In this document: positions 58,722 through 64,000 of the stretch, one piece after another
Position numbering within the stretch: position 1 is the stretch's first letter
How the letters are laid out: each line of letters begins with the position of its first letter
Origin: a virus
DNA length: 64,000 bases
IMG/VR virus record: IMGVR_UViG_3300002141_000152
Location: 44,971-108,970 of that record
Strand: one strand, 5' to 3'
Position numbers and translations under genes: made by a program
Notes under the pieces: generated by a model
Database searches by the model: none
What the model was told of the DNA's origin: nothing
Seen by the model: only the letters and a program-made list of their open reading frames with translations

Positions 58722-58952
58722 TTACTTAATGTTTCTATCCGGTGGGTGATATAATTCTTCTAATTTATCTAAAACCTCACTCGAACTATCCGCATCATGG
58801 TGTAATATAATATCTAGAATGATTTCACGCCAAGTGGTTGGCTCCTTTGTAACACTAACCTCCTCTGGTCTTAGCGCACGTTGCGCTTCTTTGTATGCTT
58901 CAAATGTCCCATATTCATCTAAAATTTCTTGATATTTTTCGTTTGAGTTCAT
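58722..58952 (-). CDS. Small early protein
   Basis: 76 residues, helical acidic. No early module directly upstream, so it may be read through from 58975. Confidence 0.5.
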   Translation of the reverse strand: MNSNEKYQEILDEYGTFEAYKEAQRALRPEEVSVTKEPTTWREIILDIILHHDADSSSEVLDKLEELYHPPDRNIK

Positions 58953-58974
58953 ATATTTTTTAAATTTTTATTTA

Positions 58975-59283
58975 CTAATTTAGGTCAGATGTATCTGGAA
59001 TCATACACGCTCCAAATTCACTTACTCCGCTTGCTGCGACTTCCGATATAAGTGCCATTGATGCTGTTAAAAATCTGTACAAATCTAATACTTCTCTACG
59101 ATCCTTTACAGACAGTCGTGAAAATGCTTTACTTACTATAAACTCTTCCTGTTCAGATATTTTCATCTGCATTTCAATCAACGTTGCTACTTTCGACCCA
59201 GGAATAATTTGTGGCATTTCATCTTTAACTCTAGGTTTACGTTCTGGTTTATCCCAGCTACATTTGAATCCTACTTTGCTCAT
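58975..59283 (-). CDS. Small early protein
   Basis: 102 residues. Basic start, long helix (EEFIVSKAFSRLSVKDRREV), small-residue C-terminus. No family recognised. Confidence 0.5.
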   Translation of the reverse strand: MSKVGFKCSWDKPERKPRVKDEMPQIIPGSKVATLIEMQMKISEQEEFIVSKAFSRLSVKDRREVLDLYRFLTASMALISEVAASGVSEFGACMIPDTSDLN

Positions 59284-59309
59284 AGCTTTATATTTTTAAT
59301 TAGTTATGA

Positions 59310-59350
59310 TGTAAATATAACACATTAGGTTGACACTAAAAAAATCAGGA
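59310..59350 (-). promoter_or_regulatory. Early promoter module
   Basis: CTCCTGATTTTTTTAGTGTC variant. Confidence 0.65.
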
Positions 59351-59407
59351 GAATAATAATTTAGCAGAGACCCACTCGCCCGGCAGATGTCAAGCTGCAG
59401 TTCAGCT
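59351..59407 (-). other. GC-rich non-coding module
   Basis: CAGAGAC at 59365 next to GCGAGTGGGTCTCT, shared with the module at 50876. Confidence 0.5.
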
Positions 59408-59437
59408 AAAACAAGAAAGGAGCAGATACCTCTGCCC
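59408..59437 (-). terminator. Terminator
   Basis: GGGGCAGA/TCTGCTCC stem with a 4-nt loop, then TTTCTTGTTTT. Confidence 0.75.
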
Positions 59438-59461
59438 CAATCCCGAACTTAAACCATGCTA

Positions 59462-59475
59462 TTACTACGGAGTAA
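59462..59475. repeat. CTACGGAGT hairpin repeat
   Basis: TTACT-ACGG-AGTAA downstream of the 59481 gene. Confidence 0.75.
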
Positions 59476-59480
59476 ACCGG

Positions 59481-59735
59481 TTATTTTCCTTTTGCATCAT
59501 TATATAGCTGTGCAGCCGTATCATAATCAAAATTTGAACTGAGTATTGCTCCTATCTCCATTGAGAAATTGGTATGAAAAAATTTTAGTGTCTTTGGTGT
59601 TGTGTTTACGTATGGAATTACAGTGTGCAGCACACGCATCCGCTCTCTGATTCCTAGCTTCTTTAGGTAGCTTCTTACCTGCTGCTCAGCTCCTGTCTGT
59701 AGGAGGTTGCTTATTTGTATTGGGCTCATTCGCAT
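59481..59735 (-). CDS. Small early protein
   Basis: 84 residues, helical; QVRSYLKKLGIRERMRVLHT. Lies just downstream of the tRNA-like element B. No family recognised. Confidence 0.5.
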   Translation of the reverse strand: MRMSPIQISNLLQTGAEQQVRSYLKKLGIRERMRVLHTVIPYVNTTPKTLKFFHTNFSMEIGAILSSNFDYDTAAQLYNDAKGK

Positions 59736-59759
59736 AGTAGTTTAGTTCAACCTATAGAG

Positions 59760-59877
59760 TAGTCAGGACAGGATTCGAACCTGTATTTACACTTTACTTG
59801 TATTAGCTGTGTCCGATAGATTGGGTATCAATACATTTCCCTCACTACCTGCTCTTAACCATTAGAGCTACCTGACT
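59760..59877 (-). tRNA. tRNA-like element B with enlarged anticodon domain
   Basis: 118 nt. Acceptor AGTCAGG/CCTGACT, discriminator A, perfect D-arm (GCTC/GAGC with TAATGGTTAA), consensus T-arm ACAGG TTCGAAT CCTGT. Between D- and T-arm there are 66 nt instead of about 23: GGTAG/CTATC can close a 25-nt loop and ACAC/GTGT a long variable arm. No anticodon can be assigned and there is no encoded CCA. An intron-like insertion or a decoy are possibilities. Confidence 0.55.
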
Positions 59878-59902
59878 ATTTAATTATTATACTAACCTTA
59901 GT

Positions 59903-60181
59903 CTAATCATTTATAAAAAGAAATTTAAACTCGGCAATTACTGGCGTCTTGCCTCTATACCACCAACCTGCAATATCCTCTCCACTATCTGACGAGTCTA
60001 CCTTAAATCGGGTCATCTTTACCTGACCTCCTGTTCTAGGATTCTTCACATAGATCGGGGCTCCTTCAAAACATAGGTTAGTAATTTCAAAGCGAGTCTG
60101 CTCTAGGCTAGACAGCTCTGCGACAAACGTTCTGTCTGCTGGGTCAAATGTAATTGCTGGGTGTGTTACGTCTATTATCAT
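59903..60181 (-). CDS. Small early protein
   Basis: 92 residues, all-beta; RTFVAELSSLEQTRFEI and the repeated aromatic strands. No family recognised. Confidence 0.5.
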   Translation of the reverse strand: MIIDVTHPAITFDPADRTFVAELSSLEQTRFEITNLCFEGAPIYVKNPRTGGQVKMTRFKVDSSDSGEDIAGWWYRGKTPVIAEFKFLFIND

Positions 60182-60202
60182 AGTCTTTCGGTTTTTAAGT
60201 TA

Positions 60203-60242
60203 AGTAAATATAACTATAATCTTTGACATAATAAAATCAGGA
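60203..60242 (-). promoter_or_regulatory. Early promoter module
   Basis: TCCTGATTTTATTATGTC variant with TATATTTACTT. Confidence 0.65.
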
Positions 60243-60334
60243 TAATAATAGTGCATCCGCAGCCAGTGCCGGCGTGTGAGTCTCTACCTAAAAAGCAGAG
60301 ACACTCTTGCTGGCGGCCTAGCGGGTGGACAAAG
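60243..60334 (-). other. GC-rich non-coding module
   Basis: GAGTCTCT and AGAGACACTC can pair around an A-rich loop; CAGAGAC at 60296. Confidence 0.5.
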
Positions 60335-60361
60335 AAAAAGGCGGGAACCACCCCGCCTTTT
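60335..60361 (-). terminator. Terminator of the 60384 gene
   Basis: AAGGCGGG/CCCGCCTT stem, 6-nt loop, T5. Confidence 0.9.
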
Positions 60362-60383
60362 GCTAACTTAAACTTAAAACTAA

Positions 60384-60806
60384 CTAACCAAAAACTATCT
60401 TCTTATAAAATACTGTTTGAATAATACAGTCTGCTGTGTCTGCATCATCTCGCTCTTCAATCGCATCCATCAAGTGGTGGATAGGAGTTTTTGCAACTCG
60501 CGAGTGCACATCCTTTAGGGTTATCTTCTTATCTCCAACGGCGTTCTCTTCGTCTACCATGATAAGGGTTCCACCGGTTCGTAGGATTTCCATCCAAATA
60601 TCTTCGCAGCATATTCGGGTCATCTTCTCTCCACATGAGTCAATTGCAGTTCCTGCTTTCATCTTTGTGTGAAGACTCTTCTTCGCAAGTTTATAATCCT
60701 TTTCAGAATAATCTAGGTGTATTCCATAATATCTGATTTGGCTGCCGTTACATAACGCATTGTGGAAATGTTTTTCGGCTTCTGCTTTTTCTAATACTAT
60801 TTTCAT
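60384..60806 (-). CDS. Unknown early protein
   Basis: 140 residues. YYGIHLDYSEKDYKLAKKSL and ICCEDIWMEILRTGGTLIMV suggest an alpha/beta fold; TADCII near the end. No family recognised. Confidence 0.55.
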   Translation of the reverse strand: MKIVLEKAEAEKHFHNALCNGSQIRYYGIHLDYSEKDYKLAKKSLHTKMKAGTAIDSCGEKMTRICCEDIWMEILRTGGTLIMVDEENAVGDKKITLKDVHSRVAKTPIHHLMDAIEERDDADTADCIIQTVFYKKIVFG

Positions 60807-60828
60807 GGGTTTTAAGTTTTAATTATAG

Positions 60829-60869
60829 AGTAAATATAACTATTAAATGTGACACTAGAAAATCGGGGT
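60829..60869 (-). promoter_or_regulatory. Early promoter module
   Basis: CCCCGATTTTCTAGTGTC variant. Confidence 0.7.
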
Positions 60870-61216
60870 TAAAGATTATTTAATTTAATGTTACGTTTTT
60901 CAACATATTTTAAGCTACCGAAATTTTTCCAGCGAAAAACCCATTCGATTTCTCTTAGTGACTCTTTGCCATACGTCTTGGAAATTTTAGTCTCTATTCG
61001 ATCCACCTTTTTACTCCACTTATTAATATCGTGACTGCCCTCATTGATTGCCGCTAGCAGCATGTCTCTTTCTCCTGCCGGCCGGACACAGTAATACTCT
61101 TCTCTCCAGTCTGAAATATTCTGGCCCATTGCATCTATTTTTCTGGTTAGTCGATACACTTCTTTTACTAGCAAGTTGCTTGCGTAAAGTGTCGGTATTT
61201 TCTTTTTAGATTTCAT
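60869..61216 (-). CDS. Unknown early protein
   Basis: 115 residues, basic and helical (KSKKKIPTLYASNLLVKEVY). No family recognised. Confidence 0.5.
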   Translation of the reverse strand: MKSKKKIPTLYASNLLVKEVYRLTRKIDAMGQNISDWREEYYCVRPAGERDMLLAAINEGSHDINKWSKKVDRIETKISKTYGKESLREIEWVFRWKNFGSLKYVEKRNIKLNNL

Positions 61217-61236
61217 AGGTCAAGTTTTTAATGTTA

Positions 61237-61281
61237 AGTAAATATAACTAAAAACCACCAAGATAAAAAATCCTGGTGGCC
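61237..61281 (-). promoter_or_regulatory. Early promoter fused to a true terminator stem-loop
   Basis: CCACCAGGAT-TTTTT-ATCTTGGTGG (10-bp stem) plus T5, directly followed by TATATTTACTT: terminator and promoter in one cassette. Confidence 0.8.
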
Positions 61282-61295
61282 AAAGTTATGAACAA

Positions 61296-61496
61296 TTAAT
61301 CTTTCACCTCTACATAGTTTCCTGCATCATTAAAGTTACTCATCCACAGGGAAAGGATTCGACGAGCCTCTGACTTTTCAAGTCCAAACTCTTCAATTAC
61401 ATAGGGTGTGGCACCAAACATATTGGTCGCACCACTCTCTCGTAGGGAGTTAAGGAATTCCATTACTTCTTTTTCTGATTGGGTTGTTTTTCTCAT
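61296..61496 (-). CDS. Small early protein
   Basis: 66 residues, helical; REEF-type N-terminus and RRILSLWMSNF. Possibly a compact HTH. Confidence 0.5.
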   Translation of the reverse strand: MRKTTQSEKEVMEFLNSLRESGATNMFGATPYVIEEFGLEKSEARRILSLWMSNFNDAGNYVEVKD

Positions 61497-61517
61497 AGTC
61501 TTTAGGTTTTTAAGTTA

Positions 61518-61558
61518 AGTAAATATAACACAATATATTTGCACCGAACAATCGGGGC
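61518..61558 (-). promoter_or_regulatory. Early promoter module
   Basis: GCCCCGATTGTTCGGTGC variant. Confidence 0.7.
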
Positions 61559-61559
61559 C

Positions 61560-61694
61560 AAAGTATTTTCAATTACAGTCCACTCTTGGTTGAGCTCTTG
61601 GCGCCATGCGGGTGGGCGCTCTCTGAAGTCCGACGGGCAGGCGTTCACTACGGAGTCCAGCTGAGACACCACTGGATCCGCCGCACAGGAAACC
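61560..61694 (-). other. GC-rich non-coding module
   Basis: One CTACGGAGT copy (61646) inside; an open frame across it overlaps the promoter and is not credited. Confidence 0.45.
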
Positions 61695-61726
61695 AAAAAA
61701 AAGCCGGAACTAGTCCGACTCTTTTT
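61695..61726 (-). terminator. Terminator
   Basis: AGTCGGA/TCCGGCT stem, loop near CTAG, T8. Confidence 0.85.
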
Positions 61727-61865
61727 AACGCTAGTCCCGTTATCTCCGCTATAGGAAAGTATGAAAACTTATAGCATCATAGACAATTACATAACCACCA
61801 TAGCTGACCTACTTCTTCTTCGCTTTTTTATAATATTGGTAATGAGGACTCTTATGTATATTTAT

Positions 61866-62129
61866 TTATTTTATTACTAAATAATATAATCCACCGGCTG
61901 GCGTGTCATCGTCTCCATTAAAGAAATGATATATTTGACCCCTGCTGTCGGTAACTATAAAATTCATACAATACAAAGGAATCAACTTTTCAGGTAGCTG
62001 CACCGACTCTCCAATAAGAGTGTCAAGTTTACGCTGCACCTTTGCTCTACGGTTTACACCAAGCTGGGCTTTCCACCTGAACTTGATATACTGGTCTCCA
62101 GTTACGGGATGGGTTTTCCAATTTGCCAT
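61866..62129 (-). CDS. Small early protein
   Basis: 87 residues, basic N-terminus (FRWKAQLGVNRRAKVQRKL) then a beta C-terminus. Ends 1 bp from 62131. No family recognised. Confidence 0.5.
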   Translation of the reverse strand: MANWKTHPVTGDQYIKFRWKAQLGVNRRAKVQRKLDTLIGESVQLPEKLIPLYCMNFIVTDSRGQIYHFFNGDDDTPAGGLYYLVIK

Positions 62130-62130
62130 G

Positions 62131-62346
62131 TTATCTTGGGATTAGGTGAAGTAACTCTTGGTGTAGGATCTCTGGGTCTTCGTCATATCTTCCGTCTTCC
62201 CATGCAGTGACTAGGGATTTAAGATTCTTATTATTCTTGTTGGTGACTCCGCTGGTCCGAGCTCTCGCTAACTGGTCAGCTGGTGTAGATATCCAGGTTC
62301 CCATCTCTAGTAGCATGCACTCTAGTGTAATAGTTGTTTTTGCCAT
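62131..62346 (-). CDS. Small early protein
   Basis: 71 residues; helical, ends in LLHLIPR. First gene of a pair with 61866. Confidence 0.5.
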   Translation of the reverse strand: MAKTTITLECMLLEMGTWISTPADQLARARTSGVTNKNNKNLKSLVTAWEDGRYDEDPEILHQELLHLIPR

Positions 62347-62367
62347 AGTCTTTAGGTTTTTAAGTTA

Positions 62368-62408
62368 AGTAAATATAAAACAATTATTCCACACCCAAAA
62401 ATCAGGGC
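62368..62408 (-). promoter_or_regulatory. Early promoter module
   Basis: GCCCTGATTTTTGGGTGT variant. Confidence 0.65.
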
Positions 62409-62409
62409 T

Positions 62410-62477
62410 AAAATTATTTTTTAGCAGAGACGTTTCACACGCCGGTCAGGTAACACTCTTACTACGGAGTAGACATG
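62410..62477 (-). other. GC-rich non-coding module
   Basis: CAGAGAC at 62425 and CTACGGAGT at 62461 between terminator and promoter. Confidence 0.5.
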
Positions 62478-62503
62478 AAAAAAGGCCGGATAAAAATCCG
62501 ACC
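62478..62503 (-). terminator. Terminator of the 62531 gene
   Basis: AGGTCGGAT/ATCCGGCCT stem with T4 loop and T6. Confidence 0.9.
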
Positions 62504-62530
62504 TCTAATCAACTTAAACCTAATGTTCTC

Positions 62531-62839
62531 TTACTCGTCGAGTCTGGCTAATGCGTTACTAATTTCAATTGCTGCTTGTGCTGTCTCAACCAAACGCTGC
62601 CCACCGATATGCCACTCTATCTCCTCGTCATCGGCAATTCGGCGATATTCTTTCCAATCATACACGGTAAATGGGGCGCCTCCATCGGTCTCCATTTCCC
62701 ATTCGAAATTGACCTTATCTCCACTATCGTTGCACTCATACGCGGGCTGACCTAGTATCTGGCGTAGCTGGCTTACTGTTGCATGGATTACTGTGCTGTG
62801 GAAGCTTGTTCCGTTTACTGATTTTGTTGTTGGCTTCAT
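62531..62839 (-). CDS. Small early protein
   Basis: 102 residues from ATG 62839; a longer frame runs through the promoter. SQLRQILGQPAY and KVNFEWEMETDGGAPFTVYD are seen in phage proteins of unknown role. Confidence 0.55.
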   Translation of the reverse strand: MKPTTKSVNGTSFHSTVIHATVSQLRQILGQPAYECNDSGDKVNFEWEMETDGGAPFTVYDWKEYRRIADDEEIEWHIGGQRLVETAQAAIEISNALARLDE

Positions 62840-62860
62840 AGTTTTAGTTTTTAAGTTATA

Positions 62861-62902
62861 AGTAAATATAACAATAATACTATAACACCCAAAAATCGGG
62901 GC
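62861..62902 (-). promoter_or_regulatory. Early promoter module
   Basis: GCCCCGATTTTTGGGTGT variant. Confidence 0.7.
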
Positions 62903-62907
62903 TAGAA

Positions 62908-63150
62908 TTAATTTACTTGAAATACACTCTTTGCTCTTGGGTTTCCGTCCTGGTCCATCACCCACAGTCTCCCATTGACGAGGCAATAGTGTACACTATG
63001 GAGTAACGGATGCTCTGACTGGATTGTGACCAGGCTATGCTCCTCGCCAGCGACTCTGATTGTGGTTAGGATATTAAGTTCCTCCTTCCCAAGGAGAACT
63101 GTCGGGAACTTCACAGGTTCCTCTTGATTTAGATATTCGGTTAGTGTCAT
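62908..63150 (-). CDS. Small early protein
   Basis: 80 residues from ATG 63150, one base after the stop of 63152. Beta-rich. Contains a decayed repeat copy (ACTATGGAGT at 62995). Confidence 0.55.
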   Translation of the reverse strand: MTLTEYLNQEEPVKFPTVLLGKEELNILTTIRVAGEEHSLVTIQSEHPLLHSVHYCLVNGRLWVMDQDGNPRAKSVFQVN

Positions 63151-63151
63151 A

Positions 63152-63322
63152 TTATTTTTTTGATTTAACAAGGTTAATGTACTTCATCTCATAATCTTCT
63201 GCCAATAGTGGATTACTCTTCCTAAGAGTGGTTATCGCATGTATCACTTCTGCACCGGTTTTTGTTCCGTGTCTGAAGCCTAATAGTGCTCCAATTACTT
63301 TCTTCTCTAAATGTTCTGACAT
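63152..63322 (-). CDS. 56-residue early protein
   Basis: ATG at 63322: MSEHLEKKVIGALLGFRHG then a helical, basic C-terminus. Tight TAATATG junction to 62908 supports translation. Confidence 0.55.
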   Translation of the reverse strand: MSEHLEKKVIGALLGFRHGTKTGAEVIHAITTLRKSNPLLAEDYEMKYINLVKSKK

Positions 63323-63342
63323 GCTTTTATTTTAAATAATTA

Positions 63343-63356
63343 CTACTACGGAGTAA
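63343..63356. repeat. CTACGGAGT hairpin repeat
   Basis: CTACT-ACGG-AGTAA between the 63363 stop and the next start. Confidence 0.7.
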
Positions 63357-63362
63357 AATGGT

Positions 63363-63536
63363 TTAACAACTTTCGTGAAATGTAAGTCTCCAGATAGTGT
63401 CGCTCGCTTCCTTCTCGGAGGCCACTGGGATAAGGTTACCATGGCCAATAACGTACCATCCATCCGATCTTTCTTCCTTTCTGAAGGCGCCGGATGTATC
63501 GAATTCTTCGCCGTCTGTGAATCTTAGTATACTCAT
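63363..63536 (-). CDS. 57-residue early protein
   Basis: From ATG 63536 (SILRFTDGEEFDTSGAFRKE); the longer frame would cross the promoter. Beta-rich. Confidence 0.5.
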   Translation of the reverse strand: MSILRFTDGEEFDTSGAFRKEERSDGWYVIGHGNLIPVASEKEASDTIWRLTFHESC

Positions 63537-63558
63537 GCTTTCTAGGTTTTTAAGTTTA

Positions 63559-63599
63559 AGTAAATATAACAATTAGCCCCGACCTGGAAAAATCGGGGC
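63559..63599 (-). promoter_or_regulatory. Early promoter module with full stem-loop
   Basis: AGCCCCGA/TCGGGGCT stem directly before TATATTTACTT, as at 57252. Confidence 0.8.
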
Positions 63600-63607
63600 T
63601 AACATTT

Positions 63608-63856
63608 TTAAAGCATAAATACCTCAACTCGTTTTGACAGGCTTCGCCACTGTCTCTTTTCTTTGTCGAAGAACACGACCACCTTGTCCGAACTCTCTCC
63701 GCGACCGGACGGGTGGAACTCGCGTGGTACCTCTGCCAAGTCGGTCGTTCCGATTGCGGTTCTTAGGTCACCGTTTAATTTTTTAAATGCGAAGGTTACA
63801 ACGCCACGTCTCAAACGAGTGCGTAGGTCTTCATGGGAAACTGGTGTTAGGTTCAT
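63608..63856 (-). CDS. Small early protein
   Basis: 82 residues from ATG 63856 (NLTPVSHEDLRTRLRRG). Basic, helical then beta. No family recognised. Confidence 0.5.
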   Translation of the reverse strand: MNLTPVSHEDLRTRLRRGVVTFAFKKLNGDLRTAIGTTDLAEVPREFHPSGRGESSDKVVVFFDKEKRQWRSLSKRVEVFML

Positions 63857-63877
63857 AGGTATATGTTTTAAGTTATA

Positions 63878-63918
63878 AGTAAATATAAAACTATTATTTA
63901 ACAGGAGAAAATCGGGGC
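63878..63918 (-). promoter_or_regulatory. Early promoter module
   Basis: GCCCCGATTTTCTCCTGT variant; last copy in the window. Confidence 0.65.
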
Positions 63919-64000
63919 TAAAAAATATTTGAGCAGATTTGCAGAGGCACTTGGAATTCTGACAACTTAGTGACACTTACCTGACATCTGGAACATCTTG

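Noticed and set aside
61502-61696. 64-residue open frame across the GC-rich spacer
   Set aside because: Ends inside the early promoter module of 61296, contains a CTACGGAGT repeat and has spacer-like composition; no start context.
1-64000. Major capsid protein, prohead protease, terminase, sheath or polymerase N-half
   Set aside because: Looked for their signatures among all plausible genes and found none, so they are not claimed.

Overview
This window looks like part of a large T4-type myovirus genome that infects a Bacteroidetes host. T4 core genes are recognisable: UvsY- and UvsW-like recombination proteins, the C-terminal half of a family B (gp43-type) DNA polymerase, a gp61-type primase, a gp4-type head-completion nuclease, the gp20 portal and the gp25 baseplate wedge protein. 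The host call rests on three points. Start codons sit behind A/T-rich leaders with almost no Shine-Dalgarno sequence. A DUF4294 protein (a Bacteroidetes family) lies next to a GH16 glycanase. The sigma factor resembles Bacteroidetes RpoD. The host and the marine-type habitat suggested by GH16 are inferences.

Layout. 1-3.2 kb: an RNA-repair-like cluster (RNA ligase fused to a HIGH-type nucleotidyltransferase, P-loop kinase, HAD phosphatase). 3.2-11.5 kb: recombination and replication genes (uvsY, uvsW, phoH, split polymerase with a homing endonuclease at the break, primase). 11.5-17.1 kb: head, neck and baseplate genes with a second homing endonuclease. 17-46.7 kb: a long accessory region. Here 27 proteins (counting a few in the two regions to the left) carry a short sequence resembling the T4 capsid-targeting sequence, an aromatic/basic helix ending in (L/I)xE. 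Most are preceded by a T4-type late promoter, ATAAATAA. They include a nucleotidyltransferase, a phosphoribosyltransferase-like protein, a CHAP/peptidoglycan-binding hydrolase and many unknowns, so the phage may package and inject a large protein cargo. Interspersed are an AAA ATPase, a NADAR protein, a Pnkp-type 3'-phosphatase, a B12-dependent ribonucleotide reductase and a membrane protein-DUF4294-GH16 cassette next to a tRNA-like element. 45-47.2 kb: a GC-richer island with a serine recombinase and repeats.

47.2-64 kb: an early region read almost entirely leftward. It holds about 40 small genes, most behind a near-identical promoter module (an upstream GCCCCGATTTT element, then TATATTTACT), like the mobile promoter/stem-loop (PeSL) cassettes of T4-type phages. 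Known functions include a DUF932-like protein, a RecA-fold ATPase, a sigma factor, a secreted HELGH metallopeptidase, zinc-ribbon proteins and lipoproteins. Two further signals mark 45-64 kb: 16 copies of CTACGGAGT forming a small hairpin with changing outer stem pairs, and GC-rich non-coding spacers repeating CAGAGAC between terminator and promoter.

Working model (inference): early modules take over the host and make the phage sigma factor. A second TATAAT-type promoter class serves some early/replication genes. The late ATAAATAA promoters then drive virion and packaged-protein genes. No major capsid protein, prohead protease, terminase, tail sheath or polymerase N-terminal half was found here, so they must lie outside the window.
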